Positions 25,100 through 33,016 of a DNA stretch of 47,973 bases are shown here, one piece after another. Position 1 is the first letter of the stretch. Each line of letters opens with the position of its first letter. The stretch lies in the NCBI GenBank assembly GCA_018660405.1, contig JABJKL010000123.1, positions 1 through 47,973 of the forward strand. The letters run 5' to 3'. This stretch comes from Pseudomonadota bacterium. GTDB taxonomy: Bacteria; Pseudomonadota; Gammaproteobacteria; Arenicellales; Arenicellaceae. The notes under the pieces were generated by a model. It was not told where the DNA came from and ran no database searches. It saw only the letters and a program-made list of their open reading frames with translations. The position numbers were made by a program, and so were the translations under genes.

Positions 25100-26944
25100 T
25101 TACTTCATCTCCGTGACCAGCTCTATAAATTCATCGGAAGAAATATATCCATATCGATTCAAATCTTCCCGAAGCATGCCGCTGGCACCGATAAATAAAG
25201 TAGCAGGAGGGCCAAACACGCTATAAAGCGTTTTTATTTCATTTGCCAAACTGCCTGGGTCGGTAACGTCGACCTTAATTAAATGCACTCCTTCAAGAGC
25301 CTGTATAACGGCAGGGTCAACAAAAGTTGTTTCCAGCATACGAACGCATTCAACACACCAGTCGGCATAAAAATCAATAATGATCGGACTATCATTTTCA
25401 GATGCAGCCACCAGCTCTGCCTGCAAGCCCGACACCGTATCGACTTCTACAAATTCTACGTGCTGCACTTGAACGCTCGCACCGCCTTGCCCGCTCCCTA
25501 GCGTAAACACCTGTAAAGGGCGAAACAGATCGTTGCTTCCGGCTGCTGCACCAATCAGAGTGATCAAACCCCAAAATAACAATATGATGGCGACTATCAT
25601 TGGCAAAAGTTTTTTTGAGTTTTCAGACTTGTCATCCGGCAAAACCACCCAACAATACACAGCCAGTGAGATTAACAAAATGGCCCACAGCCACAAAGTC
25701 TGGAAATCCTTAATGCTCTCTAACAGGTAAATAGCCACCGCCAGTATCATAAAACCAAATAACTGGGTCACCTTCTCCATCCACACACCCGCCTTGGGTA
25801 GCAACCAATTGGCACCGAAGCCAAAGGCTATGAGCAGCGTTCCCATACCGAGGGCCAGCGAGAACATAATGGCACCGCCCAACACAGGGTCACCCAATTG
25901 AATTGCGGCACCCAAAGCAACAATCAACATCGGCGATACGCAAGCACCAACGATGAGGGCAGATAGCAATCCGAGGACGAAAGCAACGCCATACTTGCCA
26001 GTAGGCATGTTTGCCGTTCCTTGCTGTACACGCCCCTGAATGCTGGCTGGCATTTGAATCCGGAATACACCGAACAGCGATAGTGCAAGCACGGCCAACA
26101 ACAGGCTGATACCGCCTATCCACATGGGCGACTGAAAATAGGCTTGCAATTGAGCACCGGTCCAACCCGCCAACACGCCCATCGCGGTATACGTGACTGC
26201 GGTACCCAGAACATAGAAAATAGATAATATGCCGCCTTTACCGGTTTTCGACTCACCGGCTACCAGACCCGACAGAATGGGAATCAACGGCAGTACGCAC
26301 GGTGTGAACGTTAGCAACACGCCGATCCCAAAGGCTGTTAGCAAGTAAGACAAGAGCGATTTTCGTTCAGGTGCCTCAGACTCCAAAGAACCACCGGCAA
26401 CACCCGCACCCCCCAAGTTGTCGCCGCCAGTGACTTGCGATAAAACGCCCGCAGCCGATCCGGCGCCGGACTGAAACCCATCTGGCAAAGATACCGTGAG
26501 CGCGCGAGTCATCGGCGGGTAACACACGCCAACTGGCTTGTTGCAACCTTGCCCTTTGAGGACTAAATCCAGTTCAGATGTCTCTGCATCCAACCCAGCA
26601 TCAACAGTTAACGAGTGGCTATAGTTCACACCGGTAAAATAAACTTCGATCGATCCAAACAGCGGATCGTCGATAACTTCACCGGCCAGTATGTTCATTG
26701 GGCCCAACGACGAGGAGGGTGACGCGGCGTCAGCCGCAAGTTCGCTCGCGAACTTATCACGATACATATAGTAGCCGTCAGCCATTTGCCAGTAGATCAG
26801 TAACTGTCCGCCACTAGACACATCGGCCATCACCTGAAACGCTTCTTCTGCCGGTAATAAGTCCTGCGATAATTGCGCCTGCGCCAGCGATGCGGAAATC
26901 ACCAGCGTAAAACCAAGTATTAGCTGCTTTACTAGTGTACTCAT
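25100..26944 (-). CDS. dsbD: Thiol:disulfide interchange protein DsbD
   Basis: 614 aa. Signal peptide about 1-23. The N-terminal alpha domain has its Cys pair in GQGCNKPVGVCYPP. The membrane domain (about 205-450, eight helices) carries Cys in FTPCVLPLIPILSG and GACVSPMLIVALG. The C-terminal thioredoxin domain has WCVEC (DWCVECVRML). DsbD passes electrons from cytoplasmic thioredoxin to periplasmic DsbC, DsbG and cytochrome maturation factors. It overlaps cutA by four bases, an arrangement that fits the E. coli order cutA-dsbD. Confidence 0.96.
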   Translation of the reverse strand: MSTLVKQLILGFTLVISASLAQAQLSQDLLPAEEAFQVMADVSSGGQLLIYWQMADGYYMYRDKFASELAADAASPSSSLGPMNILAGEVIDDPLFGSIEVYFTGVNYSHSLTVDAGLDAETSELDLVLKGQGCNKPVGVCYPPMTRALTVSLPDGFQSGAGSAAGVLSQVTGGDNLGGAGVAGGSLESEAPERKSLLSYLLTAFGIGVLLTFTPCVLPLIPILSGLVAGESKTGKGGILSIFYVLGTAVTYTAMGVLAGWTGAQLQAYFQSPMWIGGISLLLAVLALSLFGVFRIQMPASIQGRVQQGTANMPTGKYGVAFVLGLLSALIVGACVSPMLIVALGAAIQLGDPVLGGAIMFSLALGMGTLLIAFGFGANWLLPKAGVWMEKVTQLFGFMILAVAIYLLESIKDFQTLWLWAILLISLAVYCWVVLPDDKSENSKKLLPMIVAIILLFWGLITLIGAAAGSNDLFRPLQVFTLGSGQGGASVQVQHVEFVEVDTVSGLQAELVAASENDSPIIIDFYADWCVECVRMLETTFVDPAVIQALEGVHLIKVDVTDPGSLANEIKTLYSVFGPPATLFIGASGMLREDLNRYGYISSDEFIELVTEMK

Positions 26945-27315
26945 TTAATCGAATCTTCTATTTTGTGTGCGCTTTTAACCGAATCTTCCACCCAACTTAG
27001 GTATTTTTGCGAACCGGTTTCAATCGGGAGCGCTATCAACTCTGGCAATTCATAAGGGTGCATATCCAGTAGCGCGGCCTCGAGCTCAGCGTATTTTGCT
27101 CGCGTTGTTTTTATCATTAACATCATCTCTTTATCAGAGCATATTTGACCGGCCCAATGGTATATTGATTGCACTCCAGGCAGGATATTGACACAAGCAG
27201 CGCGCCGATCTGCAACTAATTGTTTCGCTATATTGCTCGCCACCGCTTGATCAGGCGCAGTACAATAAACCACCAACACTTGCTCATTGTCTCGCTTATT
27301 TGCCAAACCGATCAC
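26941..27315 (-). CDS. cutA: Divalent-cation tolerance protein CutA
   Basis: About 124 aa. Family motifs are clear: VVYCTAPDQAVASNIAKQLV, CVNILPGVQSIYHWAGQI, MLMIKTTRAKYAELEAALLDMHPYELPELIALPI and YLSWVEDSV. CutA forms small trimers. The start is uncertain: no ATG is available. AGAGG at 27329-27333 points to TTG 27318 or GTG 27315; a TTG at 27306 would give the shortest family-length form, and an upstream TTG at 27384 would add an atypical extension. It is divergent from fxsA and overlaps dsbD. Confidence 0.85.
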   Translation of the reverse strand: MIGLANKRDNEQVLVVYCTAPDQAVASNIAKQLVADRRAACVNILPGVQSIYHWAGQICSDKEMMLMIKTTRAKYAELEAALLDMHPYELPELIALPIETGSQKYLSWVEDSVKSAHKIEDSIK

Positions 27316-27450
27316 CAAGCACCACACACCTCTGACTGATGTATCATTATGGCGCGCGAGTATACAGCTAAGACTGGCCACCAACCAATAATTACCAACT
27401 TTCTGCTAACTTGTCCTATAGTCGAACCCACCTAAACTCTACCTATTTTC

Positions 27451-27912
27451 ATGTCTTTTCTAATCATTCTTACACTTTTCATTTTAGTTCCCTTCACAGA
27501 AATCGCTTTGTTTATTAAGCTCGGTGGTAGTTTGGGCACGTTTAATACCCTGTTACTGGTTATTGCAACTGCTGTATTGGGGGCATGGCTAGTCCGGCAG
27601 CAAGGCTTTCAAACCCTTGCGAATATAAGAAACCAAATGGATGCTGGTCATTTGCCTGCGATGGAAATGGCCGAGGGTGTCGCTTTATTATTTGCCGGTG
27701 CCCTGCTACTAACCCCGGGTTTTTTAACCGATACAATTGGATTTTGCTTACTCGCTCCGCCTATACGCCGGACATGGATCAAATTCCTTGGGCGACGAGG
27801 CCTGGTTTCTGCGACGACTGCTGGCCAGCGCACCGGCACTCATAGTCAACCACAAAATAAGGATGACATCAGAACCATTATTGAAGGTGAATACTACAAG
27901 GAAGACGACTAA
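27451..27912 (+). CDS. fxsA: FxsA family membrane protein
   Basis: 153 aa. The N-terminus MSFLIILTLFILVPFTEIALFIKLG and the motif GAWLVRQQGFQTLANIRNQMDAGHLP are characteristic, followed by ALLFAGALLLTPGFLTDTIGF. Membrane helices occupy roughly residues 1-100; the tail is hydrophilic. In E. coli, FxsA overproduction suppresses F-plasmid exclusion of phage T7; its normal role is unclear. It lies directly upstream of groES, as in E. coli. Confidence 0.93.
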   Translation: MSFLIILTLFILVPFTEIALFIKLGGSLGTFNTLLLVIATAVLGAWLVRQQGFQTLANIRNQMDAGHLPAMEMAEGVALLFAGALLLTPGFLTDTIGFCLLAPPIRRTWIKFLGRRGLVSATTAGQRTGTHSQPQNKDDIRTIIEGEYYKEDD

Positions 27913-28003
27913 AGACCTTTACGGGGTTTGGAAACCACCAAACAGAGGATCAGATTCGATCCTGACCCGCCCCCGCTTTTGGTAAATTTATTTGATGCGC
28001 GCC

Positions 28004-28032
28004 CTTGACTTTGGAAAGTTCGACCCTATTAT
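28004..28032 (+). promoter_or_regulatory. Overlapping sigma-70 and sigma-32 promoter of groES-groEL
   Basis: Sigma-70: TTGACT (28005-28010), 16 bases, TATTAT (28027-28032). Sigma-32: CTTGACT (28004-28010), 13 bases, CCCTATTA (28024-28031), close to the CTTGAAA / CCCCATNT consensus. The -10 region touches the CIRCE element, so both forms of polymerase would be blocked by HrcA. Confidence 0.65.
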
Positions 28033-28058
28033 TAGCACTCCCTCGAGGTGAGTGCTAA
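28032..28058. promoter_or_regulatory. CIRCE element (HrcA operator) of groES-groEL
   Basis: TTAGCACTC (28032-28040), nine bases, GAGTGCTAA (28050-28058): a perfect consensus CIRCE. The spacer contains CCTCGAGG, which recurs at 28062-28069. The element lies between the promoter and groES, the classical arrangement for HrcA repression. Confidence 0.95.
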
Positions 28059-28153
28059 TAACCTCGAGGCTGATTTCATCAGTGCAGGCATCCGTAACTA
28101 ATGCCGGGTACTGGATTCTTAGATTTAAACACAAGCGTAGGAGGGTTTAGCAA

Positions 28154-28441
28154 ATGGCTATTCGTCCGTTACATGATCGTATTTTGGTTCGTCGGCTTGA
28201 TGACGAAAAAACAACCGCAGGCGGCATCGTTATTCCCGATTCTGCATCTGAAAAACCGTCACAGGGTGAAGTCGTCGCCGTCGGCAACGGTAAAGCACTG
28301 GATAGCGGTGAAATCCGCGCATTAGACGTAAAAGCTGGAGACACTATCCTATTCGGAAAGTATTCCGGTACAGAAGTTAAAGTGGATGGCGAAGAGTTAC
28401 TCGTCATGCGCGAAGATGATGTCATGGGCATCGTCGAATAA
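28154..28441 (+). CDS. groES: Co-chaperonin GroES
   Basis: 95 aa, normal length. MAIRPLHDRILVRRLDDEKTTAGGIVIPD at the N-terminus holds the mobile loop that binds GroEL, and LVMREDDVMGIVE closes the protein. GroES caps GroEL as a heptamer. GGAGG lies nine bases before the ATG. groEL follows after 52 bases. The CIRCE operator and a dual promoter lie upstream. Confidence 0.98.
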   Translation: MAIRPLHDRILVRRLDDEKTTAGGIVIPDSASEKPSQGEVVAVGNGKALDSGEIRALDVKAGDTILFGKYSGTEVKVDGEELLVMREDDVMGIVE

Positions 28442-28493
28442 TCAATACAGAACAGAATTTACTTAAACAGAATTTATTTGAGAGGTATTAAAA

Positions 28494-30146
28494 ATGGCAG
28501 CTAAAGACGTATTATTTGGCGATGCTTCAAGGGCCAAGATCCTTATTGGGGTCAACGTATTGGCCGATGCAGTGAAATTAACGCTGGGTCCAAAAGGACG
28601 CAATGTTGTATTAGACAAATCTTTTGGTGCACCTACCGTCACAAAAGACGGCGTATCCGTAGCAAAAGAAATAGAGCTAAAAGACAAGTTTGAAAATATG
28701 GGTGCCCAGCTAATTAAAGAAGTTGCTTCCAAAACTTCTGATATTGCAGGTGACGGCACTACGACGGCAACCGTTCTGGCACAGGCCATTGTTCGCGAGG
28801 GCACCAAAGCCGTTGCGGCCGGCATGAACCCGATGGATCTGAAACGTGGTATCGACAAGGCCGTTATCGCGGCGGTTGATTCATTGCAGACTCTTTCAAA
28901 ACCTTGCTCAGACCAAAAAGAGATTGCCCAGGTTGGAACCGTTTCTGCTAACGCTGATGAATCGGTTGGTGACATCATCGCTGAATCGATGGACAAAGTT
29001 GGTAAAGAAGGCGTGATCACGGTTGAAGAAGGTTCTGGCCTTTCCAACGAACTTGAAATCGTTGAAGGTATGCAATTCGATCGTGGCTATCTGTCTCCTT
29101 ACTTCATCAACAATCAGGAAAGCATGAGCGTTGATCTGGAGACTCCACTGATTCTTATTCATGACAAGAAAATCTCTAACATCCGCGACTTGATCCCACT
29201 ATTGGAAGGCGTCGCCAAGCAAGGCCGCCCTTTGTTGATCATTGCCGAAGATGTTGAAGGTGAGGCACTGGCTACATTGGTTGTTAACAACATGCGTGGA
29301 ACCGTTAAGGTTGCCGCTGTTAAAGCACCTGGATTCGGCGACCGCCGTAAAGCCATGCTCGAAGACATCGCTATTCTTACTGGTGCTCGAGTGGTCTCTG
29401 AAGAAGTGGGTATGAGCCTTGAAGGTGCCACGGTGGAAGATCTTGGTACTGCAAAACGCATACAAATCAGCAAAGAAAACACCACCATTATTGATGGTGC
29501 TGGTGATGCGAAAGACATCGAAGCACGGGTAAACCAGGTTCGAGCACAAATTGAAGATTCCAGCTCTGACTACGACCGTGAAAAAATGCAGGAACGTGTC
29601 GCCAAATTAGCCGGCGGTGTTGCAGTGATTAAGGTGGGTGCGGCAACAGAAGTCGAGATGAAAGAGAAGAAAGCCCGCGTTGAAGACGCTCTGCACGCAA
29701 CACGCGCTGCCGTAGAAGAAGGCGTAGTGCCTGGCGGCGGCACAGCACTGGTACGTGCGCTTGGCGCCGTTGCCAAAGTGAAGGGTGATAACGCTGACCA
29801 AAACACCGGAGTTACCATCGTACAACGTGCTCTGGAAGAACCTTTGCGGCAGATTGTTAGTAATGCTGGTGAAGACGCTTCGGTAATCTTGAACGAAGTT
29901 CGCAATAACAAAGGTAACCACGGTTATAACGCAGCAACTGCCGAATACGGTGACATGATCGCAATGGGTATTCTTGACCCAACCAAGGTAACGCGAACTG
30001 CGCTGCAAAATGCCGCGTCGATTGCCAGCCTGATGATCACCACCGAAGCAATGGTTGCTGACGCTCCGGATGACACCCCGGCGCCTGCCATGCCTGACAT
30101 GGGTGGTATGGGCGGTGGTATGGGTGGTATGGGCGGCATGATGTAA
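28494..30146 (+). CDS. groEL: Chaperonin GroEL
   Basis: 550 aa. Landmarks: GPKGRNVVLDKSFGAPTVTKDGVSVAKEI, ASKTSDIAGDGTTTATVLAQ (ATP site), the hinge and apical segments LSPYFINNQESMSVDLETPLIL, AAVEEGVVPGGGTALVRAL, and the C-terminal Gly-Gly-Met repeat tail. The protein forms the folding chamber with GroES. One copy is seen in the window. A strong terminator follows at 30230. Confidence 0.98.
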   Translation: MAAKDVLFGDASRAKILIGVNVLADAVKLTLGPKGRNVVLDKSFGAPTVTKDGVSVAKEIELKDKFENMGAQLIKEVASKTSDIAGDGTTTATVLAQAIVREGTKAVAAGMNPMDLKRGIDKAVIAAVDSLQTLSKPCSDQKEIAQVGTVSANADESVGDIIAESMDKVGKEGVITVEEGSGLSNELEIVEGMQFDRGYLSPYFINNQESMSVDLETPLILIHDKKISNIRDLIPLLEGVAKQGRPLLIIAEDVEGEALATLVVNNMRGTVKVAAVKAPGFGDRRKAMLEDIAILTGARVVSEEVGMSLEGATVEDLGTAKRIQISKENTTIIDGAGDAKDIEARVNQVRAQIEDSSSDYDREKMQERVAKLAGGVAVIKVGAATEVEMKEKKARVEDALHATRAAVEEGVVPGGGTALVRALGAVAKVKGDNADQNTGVTIVQRALEEPLRQIVSNAGEDASVILNEVRNNKGNHGYNAATAEYGDMIAMGILDPTKVTRTALQNAASIASLMITTEAMVADAPDDTPAPAMPDMGGMGGGMGGMGGMM

Positions 30147-30229
30147 ATGCCCGCTGTAACCCTTACCCTTGTAACTCTATTGTAATAAGGGTGAATGACA
30201 GGTGAATACACATTCAATTGTTTGACTCA

Positions 30230-30268
30230 AAAAGCCCTGCCCGGGAAACCAGGCGGGGCTTTTATTTT
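30230..30268 (+). terminator. Rho-independent terminator after groEL
   Basis: The arms AAAAGCCCTGCC (30230-30241) and GGCGGGGCTTTT (30252-30263) pair over 12 positions with one G-T pair, around a 10-base loop. A T-rich tail follows. The A-rich 5' edge means it may also work for the opposite, convergent TusA-like transcript. Confidence 0.88.
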
Positions 30269-30305
30269 AAGAAGATGTCTGTGTGTCGTGGTAATTACAC
30301 TTCAA

Positions 30306-30536
30306 TCATCCCTTGCGAATCAAAAATTCCCAACGCGAATCTTGTTCTATTTTTTCAAGCAAAGCGTGCTCTGTATAAGCCAACATAGCATCAAAATCAT
30401 CCGATGCAGATGGATCTGTTGCAATCACACGCAACAACTCGCCTACCGCTAATTTAGCTAGCGCGCGCTTGGCATGCAGGATAGGCAATGGGCAGCGTAA
30501 GCCACTTGTATCTAAAATAGTTTCTCGCTCTGTCAT
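30306..30536 (-). CDS. TusA/SirA family sulfurtransferase-like protein
   Basis: 76 aa. The family core LDTSGLRCPLPILHAKRAL contains the active-site Cys in CPxP, and the protein ends WEFLIRKG, close to the TusA ending. TusA relays sulfur for tRNA thiolation and cofactor synthesis; other family members have different partners, so the exact role is open. The ATG at 30536 has no ribosome site of its own but overlaps the stop of a tiny leader frame (30533-30565) as ATGA. A GTG at 30593 in the same frame would give an atypical extension. Confidence 0.85.
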   Translation of the reverse strand: MTERETILDTSGLRCPLPILHAKRALAKLAVGELLRVIATDPSASDDFDAMLAYTEHALLEKIEQDSRWEFLIRKG

Positions 30537-30565
30537 TCTGTCAAGGTTAATGCGGAGTAACCCAT
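30533..30565 (-). CDS. Possible leader peptide coupled to the TusA-like gene
   Basis: A 10-codon frame (MGYSALTLTE) starts at ATG 30565, five bases after AGGAG, the best ribosome site in the neighbourhood. It stops at TGA 30535-30533, overlapping the ATG of the next gene as ATGA. Ribosomes ending here could restart on the TusA-like gene. An alternative is that an eight-base duplication (ACAGAATG / ACAGAGCG) shifted the original N-terminus out of frame: removing it joins the two frames. Confidence 0.45.
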   Translation of the reverse strand: MGYSALTLTE

Positions 30566-30603
30566 ACTCTCTCCTGTCTAAACATATCGTCACGCTTCAA
30601 TTT

Positions 30604-30641
30604 TAGTACTCTGTCCACATTTACATCTGGACAGAGTACTA
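30604..30641. repeat. Perfect 14-bp inverted repeat between divergent genes
   Basis: TAGTACTCTGTCCA (30604-30617) and its exact reverse complement (30628-30641) flank 10 bases. It lies between the TusA-like gene (minus) and the BepA-like gene (plus), 35 bases from the start of the latter. No T-run follows on the plus strand. It could be an operator for a dimeric regulator or a hairpin in either 5' leader. Confidence 0.85.
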
Positions 30642-30676
30642 GCCTTCGTGGATAAAAAACCTTAGGCTTTGTGATT

Positions 30677-32179
30677 ATGAGCAGAAGTACGCGTAATTAC
30701 GTTCTATTAGCGGCCACCACAATGTCAACTGTGGCGGCAATGCCCAATTACGCCGCTGGTTACGATCAATTACCAGATTTGGGCTCCAGCGCGGCCACTA
30801 TTATTTCTGCTCGCGAGGAGCAAATGGTGGGTGACGATTTTATTCGCCGTGCTCGTCAACATCTGGACTTCATCAGTGATCCTGAGTTACTCATCTATAT
30901 AAATGAAGTGGGTCATCGAATCGCCGATGCCAGCAACCATCCCGAACAATCTTTTAATTTTTACCTAATCGAGGACAGCAACATTAATGCTTTTGCTGTA
31001 CCTGGCGGTCATATCGCCGTTCACACCGGATTGATCCTTGAAGCAGAGAACGAAGATCAATTCGCATCGGTGCTGGCACACGAGGTGGCTCACGTTACGC
31101 AACACCATATTGCACGTGGCATTGAAAAATCCAAAGGCAGCACACTCAAGACACTGGCGACGGTCATCGCGGCTGCCGCATTGGGTGGTCAAGCAGCACA
31201 AGCGGCGCTAGTTTACACAAGCGCATCGGCCATCGAAAAACGACTTAGATATGGCCGGGAATTTGAGCGCGAAGCAGATGCCATTGGTATTCGCAGCTTG
31301 TATGCTGCTGGTTATTCGCCCGATGAAATGCCCGGGTTTTTCCGAACGCTTCAACGCTGGAGTCGTATCAAAGAAAGTGGTGCGCCAGAGTTCCTGCGAT
31401 CGCACCCGCTAACCGTTAGCCGAATCTCCGAATCCGCTGCGCGCACAGAAAACTATCCCGATGTACCACTGGCCGATCAAACCAACTTCAAGTACATCAA
31501 GGCCAAGTTGCGTGCCATGTACGCAGAAAACATTCCTGCAGAGCTGGCCCTTATAGAGTCAGAGATCGCCGACACCGAAGACGCTGCTCCAGCGGATCTT
31601 CGATTTTCCTACGCATTGATATTAATGCGCGCCAATAAATACGATCAGGCAAGGTCCGAAATAGCAGACTTGTTGTACCAATTTCCGGAGCATGTGGGTT
31701 ATAAACTTGCGCAGTCTGATATCGAATTAGAAGCTCAACAGTACGATCTCGGCATCGCGCAATTAGCGGCCGTGCGACAAAACTTACCCGAGCAATGGTC
31801 ACATTACGAACAAACAGTTGATTTGTATTACTCCAATGCCCTGGTATTAACCGAACGGTTTACAGAAGCGATTCCAGTTCTTCGTAAATCAATCCGTAAA
31901 ACTCCGGACGAGCCACTCTTTCACAGTATGTTAGCGCGTGCCTATGGCGAGTCTGGTGAAACGCTAAAAGCCTATCAGTCCCGTGGTGAATATCATTATC
32001 TACGTGGAAATTTGGGTTTTGCGCAGGCGCAATTCAAACAGGCGGCTAAATTGGCCACAAGCTATTACGATAAAGCAAGCCTGCAAGCCCGACTAGAGGA
32101 TATAAAACGCCAGCTGGTCACTCTGGGTATAGAAGAACCTGCACGACGATTGCAACTGATCGGTCCGTCCAACTCGTAA
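30677..32179 (+). CDS. bepA: M48 family metalloprotease with TPR domain, BepA-like
   Basis: 500 aa. Signal peptide about 1-28. The peptidase domain has the zinc motif HEVAH (in VLAHEVAHVTQHHIARG) and the third ligand in EFEREADAIGIRSLYAAGY. The C-terminal half (about 290-480) is a TPR array with FSYALILMRANKYDQARSEI and AQSDIELEAQQYDLGIAQL. Order and length match BepA (YfgC), a periplasmic protease/chaperone that checks assembly of the LptD outer-membrane protein. I chose ATG 30677 over the GTG at 30671. The ankyrin gene follows after 18 bases. Confidence 0.92.
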   Translation: MSRSTRNYVLLAATTMSTVAAMPNYAAGYDQLPDLGSSAATIISAREEQMVGDDFIRRARQHLDFISDPELLIYINEVGHRIADASNHPEQSFNFYLIEDSNINAFAVPGGHIAVHTGLILEAENEDQFASVLAHEVAHVTQHHIARGIEKSKGSTLKTLATVIAAAALGGQAAQAALVYTSASAIEKRLRYGREFEREADAIGIRSLYAAGYSPDEMPGFFRTLQRWSRIKESGAPEFLRSHPLTVSRISESAARTENYPDVPLADQTNFKYIKAKLRAMYAENIPAELALIESEIADTEDAAPADLRFSYALILMRANKYDQARSEIADLLYQFPEHVGYKLAQSDIELEAQQYDLGIAQLAAVRQNLPEQWSHYEQTVDLYYSNALVLTERFTEAIPVLRKSIRKTPDEPLFHSMLARAYGESGETLKAYQSRGEYHYLRGNLGFAQAQFKQAAKLATSYYDKASLQARLEDIKRQLVTLGIEEPARRLQLIGPSNS

Positions 32180-32197
32180 CATACTCCCAAGCCTTAA

Positions 32198-32839
32198 ATG
32201 ATACGCGTGCTAATAAGCGCATTGCTAATACCGGCAATTAGCCATGCACAACCAAACCTCGTTGATACAGAAATCCACATAGCGGCTAGCCGTTCGAATT
32301 ATGCTGCGGTCGATTCACTACTCAAGGCAGGTGAAGACCCCAACCAAAAGGGAAGATCGAGCAATACCGCGTTGATAATCGCCGCGTATTCCGGAGATCC
32401 GCGTATGGTAGAAATGCTTATTCGCGCTGGCGCAGATTTAAATAACCAGGGAAACAACAACCACACCGCACTTCATGCCGCCATACACGCAAAGAGTAAT
32501 GTCTGCGTGCAACTTCTCGTAGAGGAAGGAGCCAACCCGAACCTGCGCGACTCGCTTGGCTTCAGCCCGCTCCATCAAGCCGCAAATTTTGGAAACTTAA
32601 GAGCTGTTAGAACTCTGCTGGACGCAGGCGCCGACCTTGAATCATATGCAAACGGTAATCGAACGGCCTTGTTGCTAGCGGCAGATATTGGCCATACAGT
32701 CATAGTAAAAGAACTGCTCGAGCGAGGCGCCAACCCAAACGTAAGTTCAGTGTGGGAGCAAACACCTTTAAACATGTCCACCGCACACGGCCACACCGAT
32801 ATAGTAAAACTACTAGCCGCCGCAGGCGCCACTGAATAG
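32198..32839 (+). CDS. Exported ankyrin-repeat protein
   Basis: 213 aa. Signal peptide about 1-18 (ending ISHAQP), then about five ankyrin repeats: IHIAASRSNYAAVDSLLKAGEDPN, ALIIAAYSGDPRMVEMLIRAGADLN, ALHAAIHAKSNVCVQLLVEEGANPN, PLHQAANFGNLRAVRTLLDAGADLE and ALLLAADIGHTVIVKELLERGANPN, with a closing repeat. The repeats fill the whole mature protein, so it is probably a periplasmic binding scaffold. Its target is unknown; pairing with BepA suggests envelope quality control, which is inference. Confidence 0.88.
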   Translation: MIRVLISALLIPAISHAQPNLVDTEIHIAASRSNYAAVDSLLKAGEDPNQKGRSSNTALIIAAYSGDPRMVEMLIRAGADLNNQGNNNHTALHAAIHAKSNVCVQLLVEEGANPNLRDSLGFSPLHQAANFGNLRAVRTLLDAGADLESYANGNRTALLLAADIGHTVIVKELLERGANPNVSSVWEQTPLNMSTAHGHTDIVKLLAAAGATE

Positions 32840-32876
32840 TCTGCCAATTCTGGCCAAACCCGTTAGTTGTACATTG

Positions 32877-33016
32877 GCTCGGGCTTGAGTGCGTTATGAG
32901 CGCAGTGCGGGCTAGGCAAAAGTTATTTTGGGAGCGCAGTGTACAAACAGTACATGAGCATTCCAAAATAACTTTTAACAACGCCCGCGCAAGCGCAATA
33001 GCACTCAAGTTCGAGC
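32877..33016. repeat. 140-base imperfect palindrome between the ankyrin gene and gap
   Basis: The outer arms at 32877-32892 and 33001-33016 match at 14 of 16 positions. The inner arms AAAAGTTATTTTGG (32918-32931) and its exact complement (32963-32976) are perfect, and the sequences between them also partly pair. Centrally, TGTAC and GTACA can form a small hairpin. The right arm includes the stop codon of gap (33005-33007). Placement between convergent genes suggests a two-way terminator or an inserted palindromic element. Confidence 0.85.

Noticed and set aside
28463..30217. Long minus-strand frames opposite groEL
   Set aside because: They mirror the strongly coded groEL gene; their length follows from its codon use and no ribosome sites or domains support them.
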